Origin: an uncultured Collinsella sp. | GTDB lineage: Bacteria > Actinomycetota > Coriobacteriia > Coriobacteriales > Coriobacteriaceae | NCBI GenBank assembly: GCA_900541285.1 | Contig: UQJA01000024.1 | Location: 1-18,622 of the forward strand | Direction: 5' to 3' | DNA length: 18,622 bases | In this document: one piece after another, positions 1 through 6,494 of the stretch | Position numbering within the stretch: the first letter of the stretch is position 1 | How the letters are laid out: every line of letters starts with the position of its first letter | Made by a program: the position numbers and the translations under genes | Notes under the pieces: model-generated | Seen by the model: the letters and a program-made list of their open reading frames with translations, nothing else | Told to the model about the DNA's origin: nothing | Databases searched by the model: none

Positions 1-530
1 GCCAGCAGCAGGCCGGAAATGTACTGCGAGCTCACGTTGCCCGGCAGGATAAAGGTGCCCGGGCGCATGCGGCCGCTTGTCTTGAGCGGAAAACCGCCCA
101 GGCCCTGCAGGTCGCAGCCGGCGGCAATGATCTCGTCGGAGAGCGGGGAGAGGGGGCGTGCACCCAGACGGCCCTGGCCCACAAAGGTTGCCTCTGCTCC
201 CAGCGCGCAGGCGACGGGCAGCATAAAGCGGATCGTGGAGCCGCTCTCGCCGCAGTCGAGCGTGCCGCCCGCAAGTGCCTTGAGCAGGCCGAACTCAATA
301 CTCTTCATGGTGGGGTGGACCTGGAAGCCATCCTCGACGGTCTCGATGCGGGCACCCAGGGCCGTGAGGCAGCGCACCGTGGCCTCGATATCGGCGCAGG
401 TGGTGTTGCAAGTGACGTGCGTCTCGCCGTTGGCGAGTGCGGCGCAGATAATCAAGCGGTGCGCCATCGACTTAGACGCGATGGCGGGGACGGTGCCCTT
501 GAGCGGGGAGGGGGTGATGCGGGCTAGCAT
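1..530 (-). CDS. aroA: 3-phosphoshikimate 1-carboxyvinyltransferase (EPSP synthase), 3' end cut by window edge
   Basis: Sixth step of the shikimate pathway: transfers enolpyruvyl from PEP to shikimate-3-phosphate in the cytoplasm. The minus frame starts at ATG 530-528 and stays open to base 1, giving about 176 residues of a family usually about 430 long. Visible signatures are the N-terminal SKSMAHRLIICAALA block (substrate-binding Lys-Ser), LDCGESGSTIRFMLPVA near residue 95, and GNVSSQYISGLLL at the cut end; together these are typical of EPSP synthase domain 1. The start overlaps the aroB stop by 7 bases, so translation is probably coupled. It is the fourth gene of the aroF-tyrA-aroB-aroA operon. 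The C-terminal half cannot be assessed. Confidence 0.93.
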   Translation of the reverse strand, partial: MLARITPSPLKGTVPAIASKSMAHRLIICAALANGETHVTCNTTCADIEATVRCLTALGARIETVEDGFQVHPTMKSIEFGLLKALAGGTLDCGESGSTIRFMLPVACALGAEATFVGQGRLGARPLSPLSDEIIAAGCDLQGLGGFPLKTSGRMRPGTFILPGNVSSQYISGLLL

Positions 531-1630
531 GCGGATGTGGCTCCCTTCTGGCCGAGGCCCTCGGCAATTAAATCATGGAAGGTGGAAAGCGGCGTGCGGT
601 CGATGCTGCAGCGGCCAATGCCGTGCGGAATCACCAGGTCGATAGTGTCACCGGCGCGTTTTTTGTCGTGCAGCGCCTCGGCAAAGATGGCGTCGGCCGA
701 AAGCTCGCAGCGGGTCTTGAGGCCATGTCGGGCGCAGAGCTCCTCGATGCGGCCGGGGAGTTCGGCGTCGCAAATGCCGTGCAGGGCCGCGGCGCGCGTG
801 ATAATGCCCATGCCGATCGACACGCAGTTGCCGTGTCCCAGCTCAAAGTGCTCGCAGGCCTCGACGGCATGTCCGGCGCTGTGTCCAAAGTTGAGGAGTT
901 TGCGCTGGTTGGTCTCGCGCTCGTCGGCAACGACCACGGCGCGTTTAATGTCAATATTGCGGGCGATGATGAGTGCCACGCGGGCCACGTCCCGGTTAAG
1001 CAGCTCCAGCGTGAGCGGGGTTTTCTCCAGTTCGGCGAAAAGCTCGGGGTCGGCAATCACGGCGTGCTTGACGACCTCGCCGCAGCCGTCGGCGAACTGC
1101 TCGGGCGTGAGGGTGGCAAGGCATCCCACATCGGCGATGACCACGCTTGGTTGCCAAAAGGCTCCGGCGAGATTTTTGCCGGCGGCCAGGTCGATGGCCG
1201 TCTTGCCGCCCACCGACGAGTCAACCATGGCGAGCAGACTCGTGGGGATCTGCACAAACTTGCAGCCACGCATGTAGGTGGCCGCCACAAAGCCGGCCAC
1301 GTCGCCCACGACGCCGCCGCCGAGCGCCACGATCACGTCGGAGCGCGAAAGCTCATGCTCGGCCACAAACTCCAAAATGGCAACGTAGGTCTCGGCGCGC
1401 TTGTGTGCCTCGCCGGCCTCGAAGGTACAGATGCTTACCTCATAGCCTGACGCCTCCAGGCTCTGCTTGACGGGCATCTGGTAGAGCGGACCCACGTTGG
1501 TGTCCGTCACGATGACGGCCTTGGTGCCGCCGGCAGTGGCGCGCACGAGCGGTCCCGCCTGTTCCAGCAAAAACGTGCCAACATGCACTTGGTAGGGGCG
1601 TGCGGTGTCGATATCGATGGTAATCGCCAT
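524..1630 (-). CDS. aroB: 3-dehydroquinate synthase
   Basis: Second shikimate step: NAD- and divalent metal-dependent cyclisation of DAHP to 3-dehydroquinate. The 368-residue length is normal. The nucleotide-binding GGGVVGD lies at about 104-110 and the active-site stretch QIPTSLLAMVDSSVGGKTAID at about 127-147. DGCGEVVKHA supplies Glu185 and Lys188, NFGHSAGHAVEA supplies His250 and His254, and LGHG supplies His266; Glu185, His250 and His266 match the family's metal ligands by position. A GAAAGGA ribosome site lies upstream of the ATG at 1630. It sits 36 bases after tyrA and overlaps aroA, so it belongs to the same leftward operon. Nothing appears missing. Confidence 0.96.
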   Translation of the reverse strand: MAITIDIDTARPYQVHVGTFLLEQAGPLVRATAGGTKAVIVTDTNVGPLYQMPVKQSLEASGYEVSICTFEAGEAHKRAETYVAILEFVAEHELSRSDVIVALGGGVVGDVAGFVAATYMRGCKFVQIPTSLLAMVDSSVGGKTAIDLAAGKNLAGAFWQPSVVIADVGCLATLTPEQFADGCGEVVKHAVIADPELFAELEKTPLTLELLNRDVARVALIIARNIDIKRAVVVADERETNQRKLLNFGHSAGHAVEACEHFELGHGNCVSIGMGIITRAAALHGICDAELPGRIEELCARHGLKTRCELSADAIFAEALHDKKRAGDTIDLVIPHGIGRCSIDRTPLSTFHDLIAEGLGQKGATSAC

Positions 1631-1666
1631 AAACTATGGTCCTTTCGACCTGGCGTGATGGGTGGT

Positions 1667-2581
1667 CTAGTGGGCGCTCTCGTCGTCGAGTGCGCGTTTG
1701 ATGCGATCGCCCTCGGCAAGGAGATTCTCAAGATAACGCTGGTCACGGTTCTTGAGCGCACGGCTGTAGGCGTCGAGCGAATCGATCAGGTGGTCGATCT
1801 CGAAGGCAAGCGCGTCGGCGTCGTCGATCATGAGCTCGGACCACATCTGCGGGTTGAGGTGCGCCACGCGCGTGAGATCACGGTAGCTGCCGGCCGAAAA
1901 GCCGTGGTGGACCTGGGCGGTGGGGCTCTTTACGTAGGCGTTGGACACCACGTGTGCGAGCTGGCTCGTAAAGGCGATCACGCGGTCGTGCTCGGCAGCG
2001 GTGGTCACGCTGAACTTGCCAAACCCCAAGGGACGCACCATCTCGCGCACCTGGCCCAAGAGCTCCAGCTTAAGGGCATCGTCTACCGCGGGCGGAACGA
2101 GCACGAGCGGTGCGTCCTGGAACAGGTCGGCGTGGGAGTGCGCGTAGCCCGAGAACTGGGTGCCCGCCATGGGGTGTGCGCCCACAAAGTAAAAGCCGTT
2201 CTCTCGTGCGAGCTCAAAGGCCCGCTCACACACAATGCCCTTGACGCCCACAGTGTCGATCACCACGGGACCCATGATGGCGTCGGTGTCGGTGGCGTCG
2301 GCGAGCGCCTGGGCGTGCGCCTCGAGCCACTCGATGCATGCCTCGGGGTAGCAGGCAAGGACGATGATGTCGCATTCGACGAGCGTCTCGTCGTTGAGCT
2401 CGCCGGCGACGGTGCCCATGCTGGCGGCCGTCATCACGTCATCATCGGGGTCCCAGGCCAGCACGCGGACGCCCGCCTGCGCATAGCCGCGGGCAAAGCT
2501 GCCGCCGATCAGGCCCAGGCCCACGATCCCGGCGCACTTGGGGCCGCCCTGGTTGACGCGTGCGTTTCTCACCGTACCCAT
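1667..2581 (-). CDS. tyrA: Prephenate dehydrogenase
   Basis: Oxidatively decarboxylates prephenate to 4-hydroxyphenylpyruvate for tyrosine synthesis. At 304 residues it has the usual length for the monofunctional enzyme without chorismate mutase or ACT domain. The Rossmann motif GLGLIGGS is at residues 21-28, with an acidic residue (Asp44) at the end of the second strand, which favours NAD over NADP. The AHPMAG motif in the middle is the family's substrate-binding signature, and GSYRDLTRVAHLNPQMW follows in the helical C-terminal domain. The start is 3 bases from the aroF stop. Since no regulatory domain is present, feedback control of the branch probably rests on the DAHP synthase. Confidence 0.94.
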   Translation of the reverse strand: MGTVRNARVNQGGPKCAGIVGLGLIGGSFARGYAQAGVRVLAWDPDDDVMTAASMGTVAGELNDETLVECDIIVLACYPEACIEWLEAHAQALADATDTDAIMGPVVIDTVGVKGIVCERAFELARENGFYFVGAHPMAGTQFSGYAHSHADLFQDAPLVLVPPAVDDALKLELLGQVREMVRPLGFGKFSVTTAAEHDRVIAFTSQLAHVVSNAYVKSPTAQVHHGFSAGSYRDLTRVAHLNPQMWSELMIDDADALAFEIDHLIDSLDAYSRALKNRDQRYLENLLAEGDRIKRALDDESAH

Positions 2582-2584
2582 GGG

Positions 2585-3610
2585 CTACTCCTGAACGGTC
2601 TCTTGGCAGACGACCTCGCGGATGGCGCGGATGCGGCGCATGGTGTCGTCGAACTGGTCGGGGGTGAGGGCCTGAGCGCCGTCGGACCAAGCGTGGCTCG
2701 GGTCGTCGTGGACCTCGATCTCCAGACCGTTGGCGCCGCAGGTGATCGGCGGGAGCGCGGTGGGCTCGACATAGCGGGTGTAGCCGGTGGCGTGGCTGGG
2801 GTCGGCGACGACGGGCAGGTGCGACAGGTGGTGCAGCACCGGCACGGCGTTGAGGTCGAAGGTATTGCGGGTGCGGGTCTCGAAGGTGCGAATGCCGCGC
2901 TCGCACAGGATGACGTTGTCGTTGCCCTCGCTCATGATGTACTCGGCAGCCATGAGCAGCTCGTCGACGGTGCCGGACATGCCGCGCTTGAGCAGGATCG
3001 GGGTCTGCGTCTTGCCGACCTCCTTGAGTAGGGGGAAGTTCTGGGCGTTGCGAGCGCCAATCTGCATGACGTCGATCTTCTTGTCGAGGAAGACCTGCAC
3101 GTCGCGCGGGTCCATGATCTCGGTGACGATCGGCATGTCGAGCTCGGCGGATGCCTCGCATAGCAGGTCCAGGCCGGCCGGGCCCATGCCCTGGTAGGCG
3201 TAAGGGGAGGTGCGGGGCTTGTAGGCGCCACCGCGCAGCATCGTGGCGCCGGCGGCCTTTACGCGGCGTGCGATGCGGATGAGGTTCTCGCCCTCGACGG
3301 AGCACGGGCCGGCGATGACCTGGAACTGGTCGCCGCCGATCTTGACGCCGTGACCGCAGTCGATGACGGAGTCCTCGGGGTGGAATTTGCGGTTGGCACG
3401 CTTAAAGGGCTCGGAGACGCGCTGCACGCGCTCGACGACATCCATGGACTCGAGCAGGAACGGGTCGATCTTGGTCGTATCGCCCACCAGGCCGATGATG
3501 GTCTCGTTCTCGCCGCGCGAGACGTCGGTCTTGAGTCCCTTTTTCTCGATCCAGCTAACAATGTGGCTTACGGCCTCGTCGCTGGCGCTCTGCTTTAAAA
3601 TCGCAATCAT
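2585..3610 (-). CDS. aroF: 3-deoxy-7-phosphoheptulonate (DAHP) synthase with N-terminal ferredoxin-like regulatory domain
   Basis: Condenses PEP and erythrose-4-phosphate to DAHP, the entry step of the shikimate pathway. I chose ATG 3610 (341 residues) because GAGGTGAGAGG precedes it; the in-frame ATG at 3658 lies inside a leader hairpin. Residues 1-65 (MIAILKQSASDEAVSHIV onward) look like the ferredoxin-like domain of type I-beta enzymes such as that of Thermotoga, which binds tyrosine or phenylalanine for feedback inhibition. The barrel follows with GPCSVE, KPRTSPYAYQG, EIMDPRDV, QIGARNAQNFPLL, LLKRGMSGT, VADPSHATG and LEIEVHDDPSHAWSDG, the metal and phosphate-binding signatures. It is the first gene of the operon. 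The symbol aroF is by family habit; aroG is also used. Confidence 0.94.
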   Translation of the reverse strand: MIAILKQSASDEAVSHIVSWIEKKGLKTDVSRGENETIIGLVGDTTKIDPFLLESMDVVERVQRVSEPFKRANRKFHPEDSVIDCGHGVKIGGDQFQVIAGPCSVEGENLIRIARRVKAAGATMLRGGAYKPRTSPYAYQGMGPAGLDLLCEASAELDMPIVTEIMDPRDVQVFLDKKIDVMQIGARNAQNFPLLKEVGKTQTPILLKRGMSGTVDELLMAAEYIMSEGNDNVILCERGIRTFETRTRNTFDLNAVPVLHHLSHLPVVADPSHATGYTRYVEPTALPPITCGANGLEIEVHDDPSHAWSDGAQALTPDQFDDTMRRIRAIREVVCQETVQE

Positions 3611-3643
3611 GGTGTGCCTCTCACCTCGATAGATAGCCTTTGC

Positions 3644-3667
3644 AAAAACGGCCCGCATCGCGAGCCG
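3644..3667 (-). terminator. Intrinsic terminator / candidate attenuator in the aro operon leader
   Basis: Read on the minus strand, CGGCTCGC-GAT-GCGGGCCG is an 8-bp stem (one G-T pair) with a very short loop, directly followed by TTTTT. It lies 33 bases before the aroF start. No room exists for a promoter between it and aroF, so transcripts of the operon must read through it. It could be an attenuator, or a block against leftward read-through from the prophage side. A 20-codon reading frame (3683 to 3621, with two Tyr and one Phe codon) spans it but has no ribosome site. Confidence 0.6.
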
Positions 3668-3688
3668 TGTATATATGGTGCATGTGAG

Positions 3689-3694
3689 TTTATA
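3689..3694 (-). promoter_or_regulatory. Candidate -10 box of the aro operon promoter
   Basis: TATAAA on the minus strand within an AT-rich island (3685-3720), the only AT-rich stretch upstream of aroF. No good -35 hexamer is found at 16-18 bases, so the assignment is weak. Confidence 0.35.
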
Positions 3695-3773
3695 CTAATT
3701 GTTTCACTTTTGCGTTCTAAAGTGAGCCTTTGCGCCGTGTCTCCCACGTAATTGCAAAGCTTTTTCTATTCTT

Positions 3774-3803
3774 TTGTAAGCCCGTGGCGCACTTGGGTAT
3801 AAT
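3774..3803 (+). promoter_or_regulatory. Promoter of the tRNA-Arg gene
   Basis: A perfect TATAAT (3798-3803) and TTGTAA (3774-3779) with an 18-base spacer end 11 bases before the first tRNA base. It faces away from the aro operon. Confidence 0.7.
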
Positions 3804-3814
3804 GCCAACCGTTC

Positions 3815-3891
3815 GCCCTATTAGCTCAGGGGATTAGAGCGTCTGCCTCCGGAGCAGAAGGCCGTTGGTTCGAATCCAACATGGGGCACCA
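3815..3891 (+). tRNA. tRNA-Arg, anticodon CCG, CCA encoded
   Basis: The cloverleaf folds by eye. The acceptor stem GCCCTAT/ATGGGGC has one T-G pair, and the D stem is GCTC/GAGC. The anticodon stem TCTGC/GCAGA encloses the loop CTCCGGA, giving anticodon CCG for the codon CGG. The T arm is GTTGG-TTCGAAT-CCAAC, followed by discriminator A and encoded CCA (3889-3891). Its promoter lies just upstream and a terminator just downstream. The antisense recombinase gene ends inside it at 3826, which marks it as the prophage attachment site; the gene is intact after integration. Confidence 0.96.
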
Positions 3892-5286
3892 TTCCAATTT
3901 TGCTCGAACCCGCTGGATGTCCAATCTGGCGGGTTCGCCCTTTTTGTCGTAGTTCAGCGTGACCAGTATCTCGTCCTCCGAGACGACAGCCTGCCACACG
4001 AACGCCTTCAGCAGCGTCGCGTCGTCGAGCGCCGTCCCGCACTGCAGGAAGTCGGCGAAGCGCTCCGGGTCTATCCGCTCGTCCGTGATGGCCTCGAGGT
4101 CGTACCTCGCGCGCGCCTGCTGCTCCTCGAGCTCGGCTATGCGCTCGTTCACGCCCGGAGCTATCACGCCCTGCTCGATGGCGTTGAGGATGTTCCTCAG
4201 GCCCCTCTCCGCGGCCCTGAGCGAGTCCTCGGCCTGCCTGCGGCGAGCCCGCACCTCGGCCGTGTCCGCGCGCTCCGCTACCATGTCGGCTATCTGCAGC
4301 GCCTCTCCGCGGTCGCCCAGCAGCTCCCTCAGCGCCGAGGCTATGGAGCCCTCGAGCTCCTCGCGCCTGATGTTGCGGACGCACGAGCCCGGGCAGCTGT
4401 AGTACTCGTACTTGACGTTGTGCCTGCCCCTGCCGCTCACGCCCTGCAGGTTCCTGCCGCATTCCGCGCACAGCGCCGCCCCCGCGAGGGCGAAGTCGCC
4501 CCAGTTCTCGCTCGAGCGCTGCTTGCGGCACTTGATTCCCTGGACCTCCATGAACGTCACCTCGTCCACTATCGCCGGCATCCCGCCCTCGCGGACGATG
4601 CCTCCCCACTCGTACCTTCCCGTGTACCTGCGGTCGCGCAGCATCTGCTGCACCATCGCCTGGCCGCACGGGTTGCCCTTGCGCGTCCTGAGGCCGCGAC
4701 GCGCGAACTCGCGCGCTATCGCGTTCATGGACATGCGCTCAAGCCTCAGCGCGAAGGCCTCGCGCACCCACGCCGCCTGCGCCTCGTCGACCTCGTACTC
4801 GTCGTCCCCGTTCCTGCGGTATCCGAAGATGCGCACGCCGTTGGTCTTGCACTTGAGGGCGTTGCCCTCCATTCCGCGCTTGGTCCTGATGGCGGTCTTC
4901 CTCGACTCGCAGGCGGCGAGCCCCTCGAGCAGCTTCTCGTAGATGATGCCCTCCGGGCTGTCGGGTATCTGCTCGAGGGCCGAGACCAGCTTGACGCCGC
5001 GCATGGCGAGCTCACGCTTGTATATCGGCGCGTCGTACTCGCCGCGGCTGAAGCGGTCCATCATGTAGACGAGGACGATCTCGCTCTCGCCGGCGTTGGC
5101 TATCATCCGCTGGAACTCGGGGCGGTCGTCGGTGCGCCCCGACACGGCGCGGTCGCAGTACTCCGCCGCGACCTCGTAGCCCTCGCGCGCGCACCACTCG
5201 CGGCAGACGCGCAGCTGGTCCTCGATTGAGGCCTCGCGCTGCCTGTTGCACGAGAACCTCGCGTATATCACTGCCTTCTTTGGCAT
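3826..5286 (-). CDS. Large serine recombinase (phage integrase)
   Basis: Catalyses site-specific integration and probably excision of the phage DNA. It has 486 residues. The N-terminal resolvase domain has catalytic Ser12 in YARFSCNRQ, SGRTDDRPEFQRM near 49-61 and DRFSRGEYD near 77-85. The recombinase domain follows (GYRRNGDDEYEVDEAQAAWV, about 155-250). A zinc ribbon has Cys273/276 and Cys298/302, and a coiled coil spans about 340-400, as in large serine integrases. Residues 466-486 are encoded by the antisense of the tRNA and about 448-461 by the antisense of the tRNA terminator, so this tail is probably dictated by the attachment site. GAGGGGGC precedes the ATG. No separate excisionase (recombination directionality factor) is recognisable in the window. 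Confidence 0.94.
   Translation of the reverse strand: MPKKAVIYARFSCNRQREASIEDQLRVCREWCAREGYEVAAEYCDRAVSGRTDDRPEFQRMIANAGESEIVLVYMMDRFSRGEYDAPIYKRELAMRGVKLVSALEQIPDSPEGIIYEKLLEGLAACESRKTAIRTKRGMEGNALKCKTNGVRIFGYRRNGDDEYEVDEAQAAWVREAFALRLERMSMNAIAREFARRGLRTRKGNPCGQAMVQQMLRDRRYTGRYEWGGIVREGGMPAIVDEVTFMEVQGIKCRKQRSSENWGDFALAGAALCAECGRNLQGVSGRGRHNVKYEYYSCPGSCVRNIRREELEGSIASALRELLGDRGEALQIADMVAERADTAEVRARRRQAEDSLRAAERGLRNILNAIEQGVIAPGVNERIAELEEQQARARYDLEAITDERIDPERFADFLQCGTALDDATLLKAFVWQAVVSEDEILVTLNYDKKGEPARLDIQRVRAKLEWCPMLDSNQRPSAPEADALIP
3905..3943 (+). terminator. Intrinsic terminator of the tRNA-Arg transcript
   Basis: CGAACCCGC (3905-3913) pairs with GCGGGTTCG (3929-3937), a perfect 9-bp stem followed by CCCTTTTTG. 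It lies 13 bases after the tRNA and also codes, on the other strand, for about residues 448-461 of the recombinase. Confidence 0.8.
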
Positions 5287-5340
5287 AATGTAGAAGCCCC
5301 CTCAAGATGTGAGTTTGCAAAGATGCTTGGGCGGTTGGAT

Positions 5341-5386
5341 GCCCCGTCGGCTAAAGCGGTACCAGCGATGCCGACGGGGCTCTTTT
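5341..5386 (+). terminator. Plus-strand intrinsic terminator between recombinase and lysogeny gene
   Basis: GCCCCGTCGGC (5341-5351) and GCCGACGGGGC (5370-5380) form a perfect 11-bp stem with an 18-base loop containing GGTACC, followed by TCTTTTTATATATAT on the plus strand. On the minus strand it begins 5 bases after the stop of the upstream gene but has no U-tract in that direction. It would stop rightward transcripts antisense to the recombinase. The rest of 5287-5385 holds only the recombinase leader. Confidence 0.65.
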
Positions 5387-5817
5387 TATATATATGCGCC
5401 ATAAGGTGCGACGCAAATGCTGTAACTGTCGCTAATGGTGAAGCCGCGCGCGTAATCGCGGCACGGTGGCATAGAGAAAGCCCGGTATGTCCGATTGAAC
5501 ATGAAGTCGTGCTCCTCCATTTTCTTCGCACTTATAGTGCCAAGCAATGTACCGTCCTCGTCTAGTATTACAGCGGCTCCATCCTCAACTTCCCAATGCG
5601 GTGGCATGTTCCTCTTCGTTTGCCGCTTAAGTTTGACCGAAAACGGTACGAATGGCTGGTGAGTGGACAAAGCGTCTTCAAATGCCGTATAGCTGTGGGT
5701 GTATAGGCAGTCACTCGCTAGCGCCCAGAGGGCGAACGGCACGTCCATTGGCGGCTGTCCAGTTCCCTGCTGAGCCTTTGCCGCCGTTTTGCTCATTGAC
5801 TTTTTAAAAAGTCCCAT
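5386..5817 (-). CDS. Hypothetical protein of the lysogeny operon
   Basis: I do not recognise this 143-residue protein. The start MGLFKKS at 5817 is chosen because GAGGACGGTGA precedes it and the repressor gene stops 4 bases before; a longer frame to 5904 would overlap the repressor. The first 20 residues are basic and polar, followed by a mixed globular region with VILDEDGTLLGTISAKK. It has no signal peptide or clear membrane segment. It is co-transcribed with the repressor and is therefore probably expressed in the lysogen, as is common for superinfection-exclusion or other lysogenic conversion genes; that role is only a positional guess. Its GC content is lower than that of its neighbours. 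Confidence 0.75.
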   Translation of the reverse strand: MGLFKKSMSKTAAKAQQGTGQPPMDVPFALWALASDCLYTHSYTAFEDALSTHQPFVPFSVKLKRQTKRNMPPHWEVEDGAAVILDEDGTLLGTISAKKMEEHDFMFNRTYRAFSMPPCRDYARGFTISDSYSICVAPYGAYI

Positions 5818-5821
5818 AAAG

Positions 5822-6043
5822 CTATTCACCGTCCTCGTATGATTCCGCGCGCTCGAGTAGCTCGTCGACTGTGATACCCATCGCGTGCGCGATCTTGTAA
5901 ACAATGCTTGCCTTGGGATCTTTTATCTTCCCACTGAAAATCTGGGAGACGTGGGCGTCGGATAACCCCGAAGCCCTGCAAACGTCGGCCTGCTTCATGC
6001 CGCGCTCGCCAAGATAGTCAATCAATGCGCGTGAGAGCTGCAT
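5822..6043 (-). CDS. XRE-family repressor (CI-like)
   Basis: A 73-residue single-domain helix-turn-helix protein. MKQADVCRASGLSDAHVSQIFSGKIKDPKASIVYKIAHAMGI (given here only as the motif region, residues about 16-55) contains the Xre/lambda-type fold with the recognition helix around SDAHVSQIF. It has no C-terminal peptidase or dimerisation domain, so it is not a LexA-type self-cleaving repressor; induction must work in another way. GGAGAGGAG precedes the ATG. Transcribed leftward, divergent from the Cro-like gene and facing three palindromic operators, it is most likely the lysogeny repressor. Confidence 0.88.
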   Translation of the reverse strand: MQLSRALIDYLGERGMKQADVCRASGLSDAHVSQIFSGKIKDPKASIVYKIAHAMGITVDELLERAESYEDGE

Positions 6044-6079
6044 TTGTAGCTCCTCTCCATCTAAAGACTGTACGAATAA

Positions 6080-6107
6080 ATCCTAACAGAAATTAGGAAA
6101 ACTTCAA
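6080..6107 (-). promoter_or_regulatory. Leftward promoter of repressor operon
   Basis: On the minus strand TTGAAG (6107-6102), a 16-base spacer and TAGGAT (6085-6080). Operator 1 overlaps the -10 box and spacer, which would give autoregulation. Confidence 0.5.
6082..6097. promoter_or_regulatory. Operator 1, palindrome CCTAA-N6-TTAGG
   Basis: CCTAACAGAAATTAGG, a perfect 5-bp dyad with a 6-base centre. The first of three copies, it overlaps the leftward promoter. Confidence 0.8.
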
Positions 6108-6114
6108 CATTCTA

Positions 6115-6143
6115 TTGATTCCTAATGTGTATTAGGTTACTGT
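6115..6143 (+). promoter_or_regulatory. Rightward early promoter
   Basis: TTGATT (6115-6120), a 17-base spacer and TACTGT (6138-6143). Operator 2 fills the spacer, so repressor binding would exclude RNA polymerase. This promoter should drive the long rightward operon. Confidence 0.55.
6121..6136. promoter_or_regulatory. Operator 2, palindrome CCTAA-N6-TTAGG
   Basis: CCTAATGTGTATTAGG lies between the -35 and -10 boxes of the rightward promoter, 39 bases from operator 1 (start to start). Confidence 0.82.
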
Positions 6144-6153
6144 ATCCAATGTA

Positions 6154-6169
6154 CCTAATGCAGATTAGG
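6154..6169. promoter_or_regulatory. Operator 3, palindrome CCTAA-N6-TTAGG
   Basis: CCTAATGCAGATTAGG is 33 bases from operator 2 and directly abuts the AAGGAGG ribosome site of the Cro-like gene, downstream of the rightward promoter. Confidence 0.82.
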
Positions 6170-6181
6170 AAGGAGGTACGG

Positions 6182-6385
6182 ATGAACAGCCTTCAAGGAC
6201 TGGTGGCGGCCCGAGTTGCGGAGCTGAACATTACTAAGCAGAGTCTTGCCGACGCTGTCGGGGTATCGCTCGTCACCTTCAACAAGAAGGTATGCGGCGA
6301 GTCTGACATCACCATCACAGAGGCACGAAAGCTCGCAAAGGCTATCGAGGTGAGCAGCAATGAAGTCTGCCGACTCGCGCCCTAG
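6182..6385 (+). CDS. Cro-like helix-turn-helix regulator
   Basis: A 67-residue protein starting at ATG 6182 after a strong AAGGAGG; the in-frame ATG at 6125 lies in the operators and is not used. The region NITKQSLADAVGVSLVTFNKKV (about residues 15-36, motif region) forms a helix-turn-helix, followed by ITEARKLAKAIEVSSNEV, the third and fourth helices of an Xre-like fold. First gene of the rightward operon and divergent from the repressor, so it most likely plays the Cro role by binding the same operators and shutting off the repressor; an activator role is also possible. Confidence 0.85.
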   Translation: MNSLQGLVAARVAELNITKQSLADAVGVSLVTFNKKVCGESDITITEARKLAKAIEVSSNEVCRLAP

Positions 6386-6494
6386 CGAAAGTAAGCCCAA
6401 GGCCCCGCGCGAGATAGCGCTCGACGCCATGTGCTCGACGCTTCGGGCGGCGTACCGGGAATGGGAGAAGAAGGAGGGGAGCAAGAGACAGTGA
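6360..6494 (+). CDS. Small hypothetical protein (44 residues)
   Basis: ATG 6360 follows GAGGTGA and overlaps the end of the Cro-like gene by 26 bases in another frame; it stops at TGA 6492-6494, overlapping the GTG start of the next gene. The product is charged (KSADSRPSESKPKAPRE, then LRAAYREWEKKEGSKRQ) with a short amphipathic helix at the end. Its fit into the chain of overlapping starts and stops is the main support. No family recognised; it might only couple translation of the next gene. Confidence 0.55.
   Translation: MKSADSRPSESKPKAPREIALDAMCSTLRAAYREWEKKEGSKRQ

Larger units (their letters stand above)
3815..3945. other. Candidate left attachment region (attL) of the prophage
   Basis: The recombinase reading frame crosses the 3' end of the tRNA and stops within it, so the host-phage junction must lie in or next to the 3' part of the tRNA. 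The exact crossover cannot be set because the right end (attR) is outside the window. Inference from gene layout. Confidence 0.6.

Noticed and set aside
1583..3031. 482-codon plus-strand open frame opposite tyrA and aroF
   Set aside because: It lies entirely antisense to two clearly identified enzymes, has low-complexity Val/Gly/His composition and no domain; it is a GC-rich shadow frame.
3611..3658. Upstream in-frame ATG for aroF at 3658
   Set aside because: It lies inside the terminator hairpin, has no ribosome site and would add 16 residues not expected before the MIAILK domain start.
3865..5229. 454-codon plus-strand open frame opposite the recombinase
   Set aside because: Antisense shadow of a protein with all serine recombinase motifs; composition is repetitive and no start signal is seen.
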